Shown here: positions 8,297-16,346 of the stretch, one piece after another | Layout of the letters: every line of letters begins with the position of its first letter | Position numbering within the stretch: the stretch's first letter is position 1 | The notes under the pieces: model-generated | Told to the model about the DNA's origin: nothing | What the model saw: the letters and a program-made list of their open reading frames with translations, nothing else | Databases searched by the model: none | NCBI RefSeq assembly: GCF_020010925.1 | Contig: NZ_JAGJBZ010000001.1 | Coordinates: 2,232,001-2,296,000 of the forward strand | DNA from: Streptomyces griseiscabiei | GTDB taxonomy: Bacteria > Actinomycetota > Actinomycetes > Streptomycetales > Streptomycetaceae | Length of the DNA stretch: 64,000 bases | Reading direction: 5' to 3' | Made by a program: the position numbers and the translations under genes

Positions 8297-9865
8297 TCAG
8301 GTGTCGCCGAGGACCACGACCCTGCGGGGTGTGCCCGCGCCGGGGGTGGCGGTGGAGACGGCGGACCGGCCGGCGGGGACCGCGCGTTCGCGGCCCCAGG
8401 CGCGGATCTCCTCGATCTGTTCGGGGTTGCTGCGGCTGAGCGGGGCCGTGTTGGCGAAGGTGTCCTCGACGAACGAGGGGTCGAGCCGGTCGGCGCCGCC
8501 GCCGAGCAGGACCTCGGCGCCGACGTCGTGGAGCGCCGACTCGATGTCGGAGCCCGCGAAGCCCTCCGAGAGGTCCACTAGGCGGTCGAGCTGGTCCGGG
8601 TGGGGTTCGGCCTTGACGTAACGCCGGTAGTAGAGGGTGATGATCTCCCTGCGGTCCTGGTCGTCCGGCAGGTCCACGAAGAACAGTTCGTCGAAGCGTC
8701 CCTTGCGCAGCAGTTCGGGCGGCAGACTGCGGACGTCGTTTGCGGTGGCGACGACGAAGACACGGGAGTCGGACTCCTGGAGCCAGAACAGGAACTGGCC
8801 GATGATGCGCTGCTGCACGCCGGAGCTGTCGTGGGCGCCGGCGAGTCCCTTCTCGATCTCGTCGATCCACAGGATGCACGGGGCGACCCGGTCGGCGGCG
8901 TCCAGCGCCTCCCGCATCCGGCCCTCCGACTCGCCCAGATAGCGGCCGTGGATGCTGGCCATGTCCAGTCGGTACAGGGGCAGTTGCCACTGCTGGGCGA
9001 TGGCCTTCGCCGACAGGGACTTCCCGCAGCCGGGGACGCCGACGAGCAGGACACCGCGGGGCGGGCGCAGTTGGGTGCCGCGCAGGTCGGTGTGGATGAG
9101 ACGGTGCTTGCGCTCCAGCCAGCCGCGCAGGCTGGTGAGTCCGCCGACGGAGTAGTCGACGTCCTTGCGGGCGAGGCGTTCGAGACCGGCGAGATTGCTG
9201 AAGATGCGGTCCTTGGAACCGGCGAGGGTCAGGACGTCGGCGGCCTCCACCGAGCCCTTGGCGATGAGGGTGGCCAGGAGGTTCACCGCCTCGCCCTCGG
9301 TGACCCCCTGGAGGAACTCGGCGGCCCGGCGGGCGTCGTGCTCGGTCCAGGCGATGGAGACGACGCCCCGGTGGTCGCCGAGGAAGCCGCTGATGGTCGC
9401 ATACATCTCGTCGGCGTTCGGCAGGTCCAACTGCAGGCTCATGCCGAGGCGTTGCAGTCCGCTCCAGATGGGGTTGTCGGTGATGAGGACGACGCATCCG
9501 GCGTGGGTGTCGGCGATCCGGGCGAGTTCGGCGACGTTGCGGGTGAAGGGGGTGTCCGACTCCAGTTCCCCCGGGTCGACGAGGACGAGGGTGGCGTGCG
9601 GACGGGCACTGAACTGGGCGGCGGCGAAGTCCATGGCGCCGGTCAGCGAGCGGTCGTCGAGGACGGCCGCCCCCGACCGCAGATCGCGCAGGCCGGTGGC
9701 CCTGGTATGGATCCAGAACTGCTGGTTGGCGCGTCTCGGCTGGGTGGCGACCTCCTTCAGCATGCGCAGGGCGCGGGCCTGTTCGATGGTCCGCAGTCCG
9801 ACGACGGGCACCCGCGCGGTGAGGTAGTTGTCCAGGTCACGCTTGCTGTCGGCGTAGTTCGCCAT
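8297..9865 (-). CDS. Ycf46-like AAA+ ATPase
   Basis: This 522-aa protein is translated from ATG 9865 (MANYADSKRD). The N-terminal ~240 residues form a Ycf46-type domain. The AAA+ core follows: Walker A GVPGCGKS (276-283), Walker B ILWIDE (331-336), sensor-1 ATAND (373-377) and Arg residues at LLRKGR (385-390) suited to an arginine finger. The block GGLTSLRGWL ahead of the core is typical of the Ycf46 group. Such ATPases remodel proteins or nucleic-acid complexes, but targets for this branch are poorly known. It sits fifth of six genes and is the only energy-using enzyme of the operon, so the neighbours may be its adaptors or substrates. Confidence 0.88.
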   Translation of the reverse strand: MANYADSKRDLDNYLTARVPVVGLRTIEQARALRMLKEVATQPRRANQQFWIHTRATGLRDLRSGAAVLDDRSLTGAMDFAAAQFSARPHATLVLVDPGELESDTPFTRNVAELARIADTHAGCVVLITDNPIWSGLQRLGMSLQLDLPNADEMYATISGFLGDHRGVVSIAWTEHDARRAAEFLQGVTEGEAVNLLATLIAKGSVEAADVLTLAGSKDRIFSNLAGLERLARKDVDYSVGGLTSLRGWLERKHRLIHTDLRGTQLRPPRGVLLVGVPGCGKSLSAKAIAQQWQLPLYRLDMASIHGRYLGESEGRMREALDAADRVAPCILWIDEIEKGLAGAHDSSGVQQRIIGQFLFWLQESDSRVFVVATANDVRSLPPELLRKGRFDELFFVDLPDDQDRREIITLYYRRYVKAEPHPDQLDRLVDLSEGFAGSDIESALHDVGAEVLLGGGADRLDPSFVEDTFANTAPLSRSNPEQIEEIRAWGRERAVPAGRSAVSTATPGAGTPRRVVVLGDT

Positions 9866-9923
9866 GGTGGGCTCGCTCTTTCGTGATGCCGTCGGGCAGG
9901 GGTGACGTCGGTCGGGGGTGCCG

Positions 9924-10478
9924 TCAGTCGGGGGTGACGATGCGTCGTCTCCCGGTCGGCTCGTACCAGCCGGCGGGCGGCGGGGCGGAGGGCTCGGACA
10001 GCACGGCGGTGAGGGGGTTGTCGCGCAGGGTGCGGCGGCGGGCCTCGACGGCGTGCGGGTCCGCGCCGTCCGCGAGCAGGGACTGCACACCCCGTTCGAG
10101 GTCCTCCTGGAGCCGCCGTGTGTGCTCGTCCATGAGGCTCGCCATCCGGCGGCGGAAGTCGGCGGGCAGGCTGGTGTGGGTGATGACGGAGCGGACGGAG
10201 CGCAGTACGTCACGGCCGCGGGTGAGGGCACGTCCGACGGAGAACTCGTCGGAGGCGTCGTTCACCTCACGGACCATCACGTCGAGTCCGCTCTGCAGCC
10301 GCCGGTCGACGGCGGAGGCGATCCGGGTCAGCAGCCGCTGCCAGGTGTCGGCGGGCAGGTCGTCGGCGGCCAGCGGTGGCAGGTGGAGGGGGTCGGTGCG
10401 GTCGCCGTCGGCCCACCGGTCCAGGGTCCTGGCCCAGATCTGGTAGTCGCTCCCGCCTCCCCACCGGGCGCGGTTCAC
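9924..10478 (-). CDS. Helical hypothetical protein of the AAA+ operon
   Basis: The gene encodes 184 aa from a GTG whose GTGA overlaps the stop of the upstream gene by 4 nt. That overlap fixes the start, although the frame is open further upstream. The sequence is mostly charged helix with clusters such as RRRMASLMDEHTRRLQEDLE, and it has no transmembrane segment. I recognise no family. The tight overlap with the 114-aa gene and the ATPase gene 58 nt downstream suggest a stoichiometric partner of the ATPase. Confidence 0.75.
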   Translation of the reverse strand: MNRARWGGGSDYQIWARTLDRWADGDRTDPLHLPPLAADDLPADTWQRLLTRIASAVDRRLQSGLDVMVREVNDASDEFSVGRALTRGRDVLRSVRSVITHTSLPADFRRRMASLMDEHTRRLQEDLERGVQSLLADGADPHAVEARRRTLRDNPLTAVLSEPSAPPPAGWYEPTGRRRIVTPD

Positions 10479-10819
10479 AGGTCCCTCGACGGGCGGCGCA
10501 CGAGCTGTTCGCCGGGCGGCAGGGGGTCCCAGGCGGGCAGGTCGGTGACGGTCCGCCGCAGCCGCCGGGTGACGGGATCGGGCGCGGGCGGCCCCGGCGC
10601 CGGTGACGTGGCCGAGGCCCAGGGAGCGGGTTCGGACGGCGGCGCCGGCGCCGGAGGCGGCGGTACGGGCCCGGGGGCGGCATCGGCGTCCCGCTGGTCG
10701 GGCACGGCCGGGGCCCGGGTGGGCCGGGGCGGCGCCGCGAAGGGCCGCAGATGTTCCGGGATCTCGGGCCTCAGCCACGGGGGCGTGGAGTCCGGCGAGA
10801 AGGGGAGGTCGTCGCTCAT
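10475..10819 (-). CDS. Short proline-rich hypothetical protein
   Basis: This 114-aa protein is Pro/Ala-rich and probably largely disordered: about a third of residues 25-80 are proline. It has short conserved-looking ends (MSDDLPFSPDSTPPW; VTDLPAWDPLPPGEQL). No fold or family is recognised. It overlaps the next gene by 4 nt and lies 30 nt after the stop of the 594-aa gene. The low-complexity composition makes the call less certain, but the ATG start, the overlap and the continuous codon bias favour a real gene. Confidence 0.65.
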   Translation of the reverse strand: MSDDLPFSPDSTPPWLRPEIPEHLRPFAAPPRPTRAPAVPDQRDADAAPGPVPPPPAPAPPSEPAPWASATSPAPGPPAPDPVTRRLRRTVTDLPAWDPLPPGEQLVRRPSRDL

Positions 10820-10849
10820 GATGGGTTCCTCTCGGCGGTCCCGGTCGGC

Positions 10850-12634
10850 TCAGTCGCCGGCGCCCACGACGCGGCCCTCGAAGGTGGCGGGCGCGTGGGC
10901 GGCGGTGTTCAGGGACGCGATGAAGTTGCGGGCCTCGGCCTCCACGAAGTCGGCCGCCCAGTAACGCTGTTGCCAGTCGGTGAGTTCGGCGTGGGCGCCC
11001 CTGAGCCGGCCGAGGGCGTCCTGCATGTGCCGGCCGAGCAGTTCACGGGCCTGTTCCTGTGCGGTGCGCCCGGCCTCGGTGCGGTTGTGGAGGACGATGC
11101 CCCAGATGCCTCCGACGGCGATCGCCGCGAGCACGGCGAACCCGACGTGGACCCCGAGGAAGACGATCAGGATCGCGGCGACGGCGGCGCCGAGGAGGGC
11201 GAGCTGATTGGTGTAGTTGTAGGCCAGCGACTTGATGTACATCTCCACATAGGCGGTCCAGTGCCGGGTCAGTGACGCCTCCAGCTCCGGCAGATCGTCG
11301 GTGAGCGGCTTGGTCCAGGTGGTGAGCTTGAAGCGCTGGGTGCCGTGGCCGACGCCGTAGGTGTTGCGCAGGGAGATCTCGATCTTGGGGGGCATGGCGG
11401 CCCGGTAGTCGCGGCTGAACCCGGCGTGCGCCTGCGCGAACCATTCCTGGCACGAGGCGACGGCCAGTCGCTGCGCGGCGGGCGAGGCGCCCACGGCCGT
11501 GGGGTCGAGGGCCGCGACCGACTGCACGCTCAGGTAGTTGCGGGTCTCGTCCAGCGCCTCGGACCGCATGTCCGCCTCCTGCCGCGCGGCCTCCTCGTCG
11601 CCCTCGTGGCGCACGATGGCCTCGTTCAGCAACAGCTTCCGCTGGAGGGGGAGTTCCTCCTCGTCCGAGTTGCTGACCAGGGCGTCGAGGATGTCGTCGA
11701 CCGTGTCCTCCAGGTTGGGCGCCGGGAGGATCTCGCTCTCCATGAGGGAACGGAAGCGGCTCAGCAGCGCCTCGTGCGCGCGGGCGCGGGCGAGGAGGTC
11801 GTCGAGCACCGGCCACTGGGGGCAGACGGCGGCCAGCCTCGGGAAGTCGTCCTCGGCCGACGGGGCCTTCATGGAGTCGATCTCCTGCCGCCAGCGTCCC
11901 ACCTGGGCCGCGCGCACGGCCTCGTCGTCCAGCAGCCGCCGACGCCATTCGTCCAGGGTGCGGCTGAGCAACTGACGCCCCTCGGGGCCGAAGGCGCCCT
12001 GGGCGACACACTCCAGGACGACCTGGATCTCCCGGCCGAGGACCCGGGGGTCCTGTCCCTCCAGATAGTGCCGCAGCCAGCGTACGGAGGCCTCCTGCCG
12101 GCCCTGGCGGCGGAGGGTCAGCGCGAAGAACAGGGACGTCTTCGACGTCGAGCGTCTGAACGCCTCCTCCACCGCCCGCGCGCACAGCTCCTCGTCGTCG
12201 CCCGCCCACGCCGCCAGGCCGACCAGGGCGGGTGCCAGCCAGTAACGCGACGTCTGCAGCATCAGCTCTTCGCTGAGCTGCCGGACCGTCTTCTCCTGGG
12301 CGAGCCCGGCGTCGAAGGTCTGGAGGATGCCGATCGCGGTCCGGCGGACCACCTTGTGATGCCCGTACTTGTGCTCGATCTCGTCGTTGATCCCGACGAT
12401 CCGCGTCTCCGCGCGCTGGGCGGCGGCGATGCGTTCGGTTCTGCCGACGTGTTCCAGGAATTTCTCGTAGAGCACTTCCAGCCGGTCCCGGGTCTTCGCC
12501 GACACGGCTCTGACCTCCCGGACCTCACCGTCCACCTGCTCGATCTGGCCGCCGAGCGAGCGGACGGAGTTCTTCAGCTGGCGTTCGAGGTTGTCGATGC
12601 TGTGGAGGATGGGGTTGAGGTTGATCTCGCTCAC
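10850..12634 (-). CDS. Large coiled-coil/membrane protein of the AAA+ operon
   Basis: This protein has 594 aa from GTG 12634, chosen for the ACGGAGACC Shine-Dalgarno and because the longer frame runs into the upstream gene. Residues ~8-60 form a coiled coil (IDNLERQLKNSVRSLGGQIE). The middle is helical and TPR-like, with repeated Arg/Glu helices. Near the C-terminus are one or two hydrophobic segments (LALLGAAVAAILIVFLGVHV; FAVLAAIAVGGIWGIVL), followed by a charged tail. The architecture is a cytosolic sensor or scaffold anchored to the membrane. No family name can be assigned from sequence reading. It is the second gene of the operon. Confidence 0.8.
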   Translation of the reverse strand: MSEINLNPILHSIDNLERQLKNSVRSLGGQIEQVDGEVREVRAVSAKTRDRLEVLYEKFLEHVGRTERIAAAQRAETRIVGINDEIEHKYGHHKVVRRTAIGILQTFDAGLAQEKTVRQLSEELMLQTSRYWLAPALVGLAAWAGDDEELCARAVEEAFRRSTSKTSLFFALTLRRQGRQEASVRWLRHYLEGQDPRVLGREIQVVLECVAQGAFGPEGRQLLSRTLDEWRRRLLDDEAVRAAQVGRWRQEIDSMKAPSAEDDFPRLAAVCPQWPVLDDLLARARAHEALLSRFRSLMESEILPAPNLEDTVDDILDALVSNSDEEELPLQRKLLLNEAIVRHEGDEEAARQEADMRSEALDETRNYLSVQSVAALDPTAVGASPAAQRLAVASCQEWFAQAHAGFSRDYRAAMPPKIEISLRNTYGVGHGTQRFKLTTWTKPLTDDLPELEASLTRHWTAYVEMYIKSLAYNYTNQLALLGAAVAAILIVFLGVHVGFAVLAAIAVGGIWGIVLHNRTEAGRTAQEQARELLGRHMQDALGRLRGAHAELTDWQQRYWAADFVEAEARNFIASLNTAAHAPATFEGRVVGAGD

Positions 12635-12713
12635 GCGGGTCTCCGTTCCGGGCCGTTCCGTGCCATGCCGTGCCGTGCCGTTCTCGTGGAGCGCGGTCCG
12701 CCGGTCCGCCGGC

Positions 12714-13181
12714 TCAGGGCCTGACGACACCGCCGTCGGGCAGCACGGGCAGGACCAGCCCGTCCGTGTACACCTCGACGAACGCGTACGCGCCCGAGCG
12801 GGCCAGCATGCGGGCGGCGTCGAAGGGCGGGGGCATCACGTCGTGGGCCGCGCAGTGGCCCAGAATGCGTCCGTCGAGGCCGAGCCGGTGGTCCACGTAG
12901 GGGGAGCCGAGCAGACACGGCGCGACGTATCCCACGGGGACGGGCGCGCCGCGGCCGACGTACTCCTCACGGAGCCAGGCGGCGATGTCCTGGACCGCGG
13001 CGTCGTCGACGGCGGCGTCCAACCGGCGCACCCGGCCGAGGAGTTCCGGTGTCCGGGTGGCGAACAACTCCCGGGTGGCGGCGGGTCCGGTCGCCGGGGG
13101 CGCGGCGACGCGCGGGGCGTGCGGCCCGACGGAGGTGCCCGGTGGCACGACGATGCGGCGCGGCCGCTCAACGGATCCCAT
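12714..13181 (-). CDS. First gene of the AAA+ operon, unknown
   Basis: This 155-aa protein starts at ATG 13181, behind a strong AGGGGGG Shine-Dalgarno 5 nt away; the longer open frame upstream crosses the promoter region and is not used. The N-terminal ~40 residues are Pro/Ala-rich. The rest is a compact domain ending in a hydrophobic strand-rich segment (AYAFVEVYTDGLVLPVLPDG). No family is recognised. As the leading gene it may be the regulatory or recognition component, but nothing in the sequence proves that. Confidence 0.75.
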   Translation of the reverse strand: MGSVERPRRIVVPPGTSVGPHAPRVAAPPATGPAATRELFATRTPELLGRVRRLDAAVDDAAVQDIAAWLREEYVGRGAPVPVGYVAPCLLGSPYVDHRLGLDGRILGHCAAHDVMPPPFDAARMLARSGAYAFVEVYTDGLVLPVLPDGGVVRP

Positions 13182-13587
13182 GAGTCCCCCCTGCTGAACA
13201 TGGCCCGACATGCGTCTCGTCGGTGACGCGCGGTATCCGAAGGGTATTGACGCCCCATCAACAGCGCCTAAGTTGAGCGATATCAATCGACAATGACCGT
13301 TTACTACCCGGATAAGTACCGGATAACAACCGGACGCCGCCCCGGCAAGGAGAGCGGTCAGGCGAGCGATCAGGCGAGCGGTCATTCCGGCTGCCGTGCC
13401 GGCGATCACTCAGTCGGCGCACTCCACACGACTGAGGAATTCATCAATGGTGATCCTGGCCGGTGCCGGTCGGAGGCATGGGCCGCCGCCGCGCGGGAAG
13501 GCGGCTGTCGTTGCCGCCTCCGTACGGGGCTCGCGTGCGAGGCTGGATACGAGGACTGTCGGGACGAGGGTGGAGCGGAGGACGGGT
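13182..13587. promoter_or_regulatory. Divergent intergenic region (AAA+ operon / GAF-ANTAR)
   Basis: These 406 nt separate two divergent starts and hold no convincing gene. On the minus strand, TTGTCG and TAGGCG lie 17 nt apart (about 13292 to 13264), a plausible promoter for the AAA+ operon. Near-direct repeats TACCCGGATAAG and TACCGGATAAC (13305-13327) could be an activator or repressor site. A 12-bp tandem repeat lies at 13352-13387. Confidence 0.4.
13352..13387. repeat. 12-bp tandem repeat, three copies
   Basis: The unit GAGCGGTCAGGC at 13352-13363 is followed by GAGCGATCAGGC and GAGCGGTCATTC. It lies between the divergent AAA+ operon and the GAF-ANTAR gene. It could be an operator array or a replication-slippage product. 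Confidence 0.6.
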
Positions 13588-14274
13588 GTGGACTGGGACC
13601 GGTTCGCACAGCAGATGGCGTCGATGGCGCGGGATCTGCTGGCGCAGCCCTCCGTGGCCGCCACTCTGGAGCGGATCACCGCCTCGGCCATCGAGCTGGT
13701 GGAGGGCTGTGACGCGGCGGGCATCCTGGTGCTGCACGGCTCGTCGGTGGAGACACTGGCCCCCACCGACCAGCTGGTGATCGACAGCGACGCACTGCAG
13801 GAACGGCTTCGCGAAGGGCCCTGCTTCGACGCCGCCCGCAGCTCCGAGGGCGACCGGGTCTTCCGCATCCCCGACTTCTCCGGCGAGGAACCGCGCTGGC
13901 CCGCCTACGCCCCCCGGGCCCGCCGCCTCGGGGTGGGCAGCATGATGGGTTTCCTGCTCTTCACCGAGGACGAGGATCTCGGCGCCCTGAACCTCTACTC
14001 CCGTCGGCCGGGCGCGTTCACCGAGGTCAGCGAGACGGCGGGCTGGCTGCTGGCCTCCCACGCGGCGGTCGCCTTCGCCAGCGCCCGCACCCACGCCCAG
14101 CTGGAGCGGGCCGTCGCCACCCGCCACGTCATCGGCGAGGCCATGGGCATCCTCATGGGCGCCCACCGCCTCACCGAGGAGGAGGCCTTCGACGTGCTGC
14201 GCCGCTTCTCGCAGGAGAAGAACATCAAGCTCCGCGACGTCGCCCGCCGGGTCTGCGAACAGGGCGGCCTCTGA
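13588..14274 (+). CDS. GAF-ANTAR transcription antitermination regulator
   Basis: This 228-aa protein starts at a GTG with GGAGG 6 nt upstream; the frame is open earlier, but this is the best ribosome site. Residues ~15-150 form a GAF sensor domain, and residues ~165-225 an ANTAR RNA-binding domain (RHVIGEAMGILMGAHRLT, then a three-helix pattern). ANTAR proteins bind paired RNA hexaloops and prevent termination, with the GAF domain sensing a small ligand or redox state. No target hairpins were identified here. It is a monocistronic gene, divergent from the AAA+ operon, with no evident partner kinase. The stop codon overlaps a 13-bp tandem array. Confidence 0.9.
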   Translation: MDWDRFAQQMASMARDLLAQPSVAATLERITASAIELVEGCDAAGILVLHGSSVETLAPTDQLVIDSDALQERLREGPCFDAARSSEGDRVFRIPDFSGEEPRWPAYAPRARRLGVGSMMGFLLFTEDEDLGALNLYSRRPGAFTEVSETAGWLLASHAAVAFASARTHAQLERAVATRHVIGEAMGILMGAHRLTEEEAFDVLRRFSQEKNIKLRDVARRVCEQGGL

Positions 14275-14325
14275 AGATCCCGGGTGAAGATCCCGGGTGA
14301 AGGTCCTGAGTGCAGGTCCCGGGTG
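14274..14325. repeat. 13-bp tandem array touching a stop codon
   Basis: The unit AAGATCCCGGGTG at 14274-14286 is repeated exactly at 14287-14299, then in diverged form at 14300-14312 and 14313-14325. The first base is the last base of the GAF-ANTAR stop codon. Each intact unit holds CCCGGG, so the array can fold into alternative hairpins in the 3' UTR. Confidence 0.7.
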
Positions 14326-14514
14326 AAGGTGCGGGGCCCCGGCCGGGGGACGGCTCCTCCGGCACGTGGTCAGAACCAGAGAAGCCTGGGCCGGGACGAC
14401 CCCCAGGGGAATGCCGTCGGACCCGGCCTGCCCATCAAGTCCCCCCGCCTCGGCTTCCCACACCTGTGTCCGGGTCACCGTCACCGGCGCGGAGCCGACC
14501 GTCGTCGGGGTCGC

Positions 14515-15078
14515 TCAGCCGTCCTTGCCCCGGCCGGTCAGCGCGTCGCGCATACGGTCGACGAGGCCCATGCCCGGGGCGAGGAGTTTGTTGGCCGGAG
14601 GGGTGTCCGGGGCCGCCGGGTGGGGCCGGGTCGGCGCCGTCTTCTTGGCGGTGCGGACCTTGTCGCCGAGGGTGTTCAGGGCCTCCGCCGGGCACGACGC
14701 GCGCAGCCGGGGGAAGAGGTTGCTCTCCTCGTCCTGGATGTGCGCCCTGATCTCGGTCGTCAGCTGGGCGATCAGCAGGTCGAAGTCCGGGTCGTCGGCC
14801 TCGCACCGCTCCAGCGCCTTCAGGGTGCGCTCGGCCTCCGCGTGGTCCGCCAGCTCCCGGTCGGCGATCGCGTCACCGTCCGGGACGTGTTCGCGGACCG
14901 CCGGGTAGAGGTACGCCTCCTCGGCGACCGAGTGACGCACCAGTTCGATGGTGACCTTGTCCGCGTAGTGCTTGCGCTGGGCGTCGCCGGAGGGCAGCGC
15001 CTCGATCTGCCGGAACATCTCCTCCACTTCCCCGTGGTCCGTGGTCAGTTCGGCGATGACGTCTCCACCGTGTCCCAT
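14515..15078 (-). CDS. Hemerythrin HHE cation-binding protein
   Basis: This 187-aa protein has HHE-type helices with the spaced His/Glu ligands of hemerythrin-like domains: LTTDHGEVEEMFRQIE near residue 15, HSVAEEAYLYPAVREH near 55, DHAEAER, and HIQDEESNLFPRLR near 115. These bind a di-iron centre and are used in oxygen, NO or oxidative-stress responses. The C-terminal ~50 residues are Pro/Lys-rich and disordered. The start ATG at 15078 has a strong GGAGAGGAG upstream; the frame is open far beyond it, but only as a shadow of the next gene. It converges on the GAF-ANTAR gene. Confidence 0.88.
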   Translation of the reverse strand: MGHGGDVIAELTTDHGEVEEMFRQIEALPSGDAQRKHYADKVTIELVRHSVAEEAYLYPAVREHVPDGDAIADRELADHAEAERTLKALERCEADDPDFDLLIAQLTTEIRAHIQDEESNLFPRLRASCPAEALNTLGDKVRTAKKTAPTRPHPAAPDTPPANKLLAPGMGLVDRMRDALTGRGKDG

Positions 15079-15230
15079 GTCCCTCGCTCCTCTCCTGGAT
15101 GCAACGCTGCCGCCATCCGTACCCGTCGGCCCCATGGACCTCGCGGCGCGGTCCCGAGTACCCGCGAACGGCCCAGCCACGCGGCGGGCGGCCTGGTGGC
15201 ACGGATCACCCAGGAGCGCACGGGCCGGAC

Positions 15231-16076
15231 CTACGAGCGCGCGGGCTGGTCGGCGATCAGCAGGGTGCGACCGGCGGGGCGGAAGCCGAGGCGGAGGTAC
15301 ACGCGGGCCACGGCGTCCTCCGCGTACGCGAGGAAGACGGTGCGTACGCCGTGGTCCCGGGCGTGGTCCACCAGGGCGGCCGTGACGGCGGCGGCCAGGC
15401 CCTGGCGGCGGGCCGAGGGCAGGGTGCCGATGCCGCCGATCTCGGTGGTGCCGTCCGCCGGGTGGTAGTGGCCGACGGCCAGCGGCGTACCGTCCGGGGC
15501 TACGGCGGCGACGAGCACCTTGTGCCCGGCGCGCAGCGCGGGGCGGACGGTCGCCACCGTGCCGTCCGCGATCAGTTCCTCGGCCACCGCCGACAACTCC
15601 GCCGGGCCCGCCGCACCCACCGTGGTGCCCGGCTCGGCGAAGGCCAGCCGTGGCAGGGCCAGGGCGGCGGGCAGCGCGGGGTCGGCGGCGGTCAGGGCGC
15701 GGAGAGTCACGCCGTGCGGCAGCGGGGGCGGGGCGATCACCCGGCCGGGGTCCAGAGCCAGCAGCGGGCGTTCCAGCACCGTCCGGCCGGCCGCCGTGAT
15801 CACGGCGCGCAGGGCCGGCGCCGACTCGGCCAGCCACTCGAACGCCTCCGGTACACCGAGCGCGCGCTGCCGGGCCCGTACCCGGGCGATGTCGGCGGCG
15901 GTGACCGCCGGCTCCCGCCCCGCGACGGGCTGTGCGTGGCCGGGCCCGCCGTAGTAAGGGGCGCCCGGTTCCCTCCGTACGAACAGGCGCAGCGGGCCGA
16001 AGTCCTCGACGTCGGCGAACAGCGACGGCACGGTGGCGTAGTACCGCTCGATCCGGGTGTGCAGCGTCTCGCTCAT
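15231..16076 (-). CDS. GNAT family N-acetyltransferase
   Basis: The product has 281 aa. The C-terminal ~130 residues carry the GNAT acetyl-CoA fold: IGGIGTLPSARRQGLAAAV is the Q/RxxGxG/A pyrophosphate loop, followed by AEDAVARVYLRLGF, the usual closing motif. The N-terminal half is less conserved, giving a FR47/two-domain GNAT look. The substrate cannot be predicted. An ATG three codons upstream (16085) is an alternative start. It is divergent from the O-mannosyltransferase gene across 270 nt with no further gene. Confidence 0.85.
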   Translation of the reverse strand: MSETLHTRIERYYATVPSLFADVEDFGPLRLFVRREPGAPYYGGPGHAQPVAGREPAVTAADIARVRARQRALGVPEAFEWLAESAPALRAVITAAGRTVLERPLLALDPGRVIAPPPLPHGVTLRALTAADPALPAALALPRLAFAEPGTTVGAAGPAELSAVAEELIADGTVATVRPALRAGHKVLVAAVAPDGTPLAVGHYHPADGTTEIGGIGTLPSARRQGLAAAVTAALVDHARDHGVRTVFLAYAEDAVARVYLRLGFRPAGRTLLIADQPARS

Positions 16077-16346
16077 GCGAGGCATCCCAGCACGCCGCCG
16101 GACCGCGCCGCATCCGGGATTCGGGGCGACCGGCGGCGGGCGACCGCCGTCGGCCGGACGGCGCGCGCGGCGCCCGTCGTACGGGCCCGTCGTGCGGGCC
16201 CGTGACGCACGCCGTCGTGAACTCGGCGGTGGGCCGGTCCCGTTCGGTGTCGATCCGCTCAACGGGCGGGTGCGCATTACGATCTCCGGAGTGCCGACCT
16301 CCGGCGGCGCACCCGGCCCGCACTCTCGAAGGACTCCCCCACCGCG

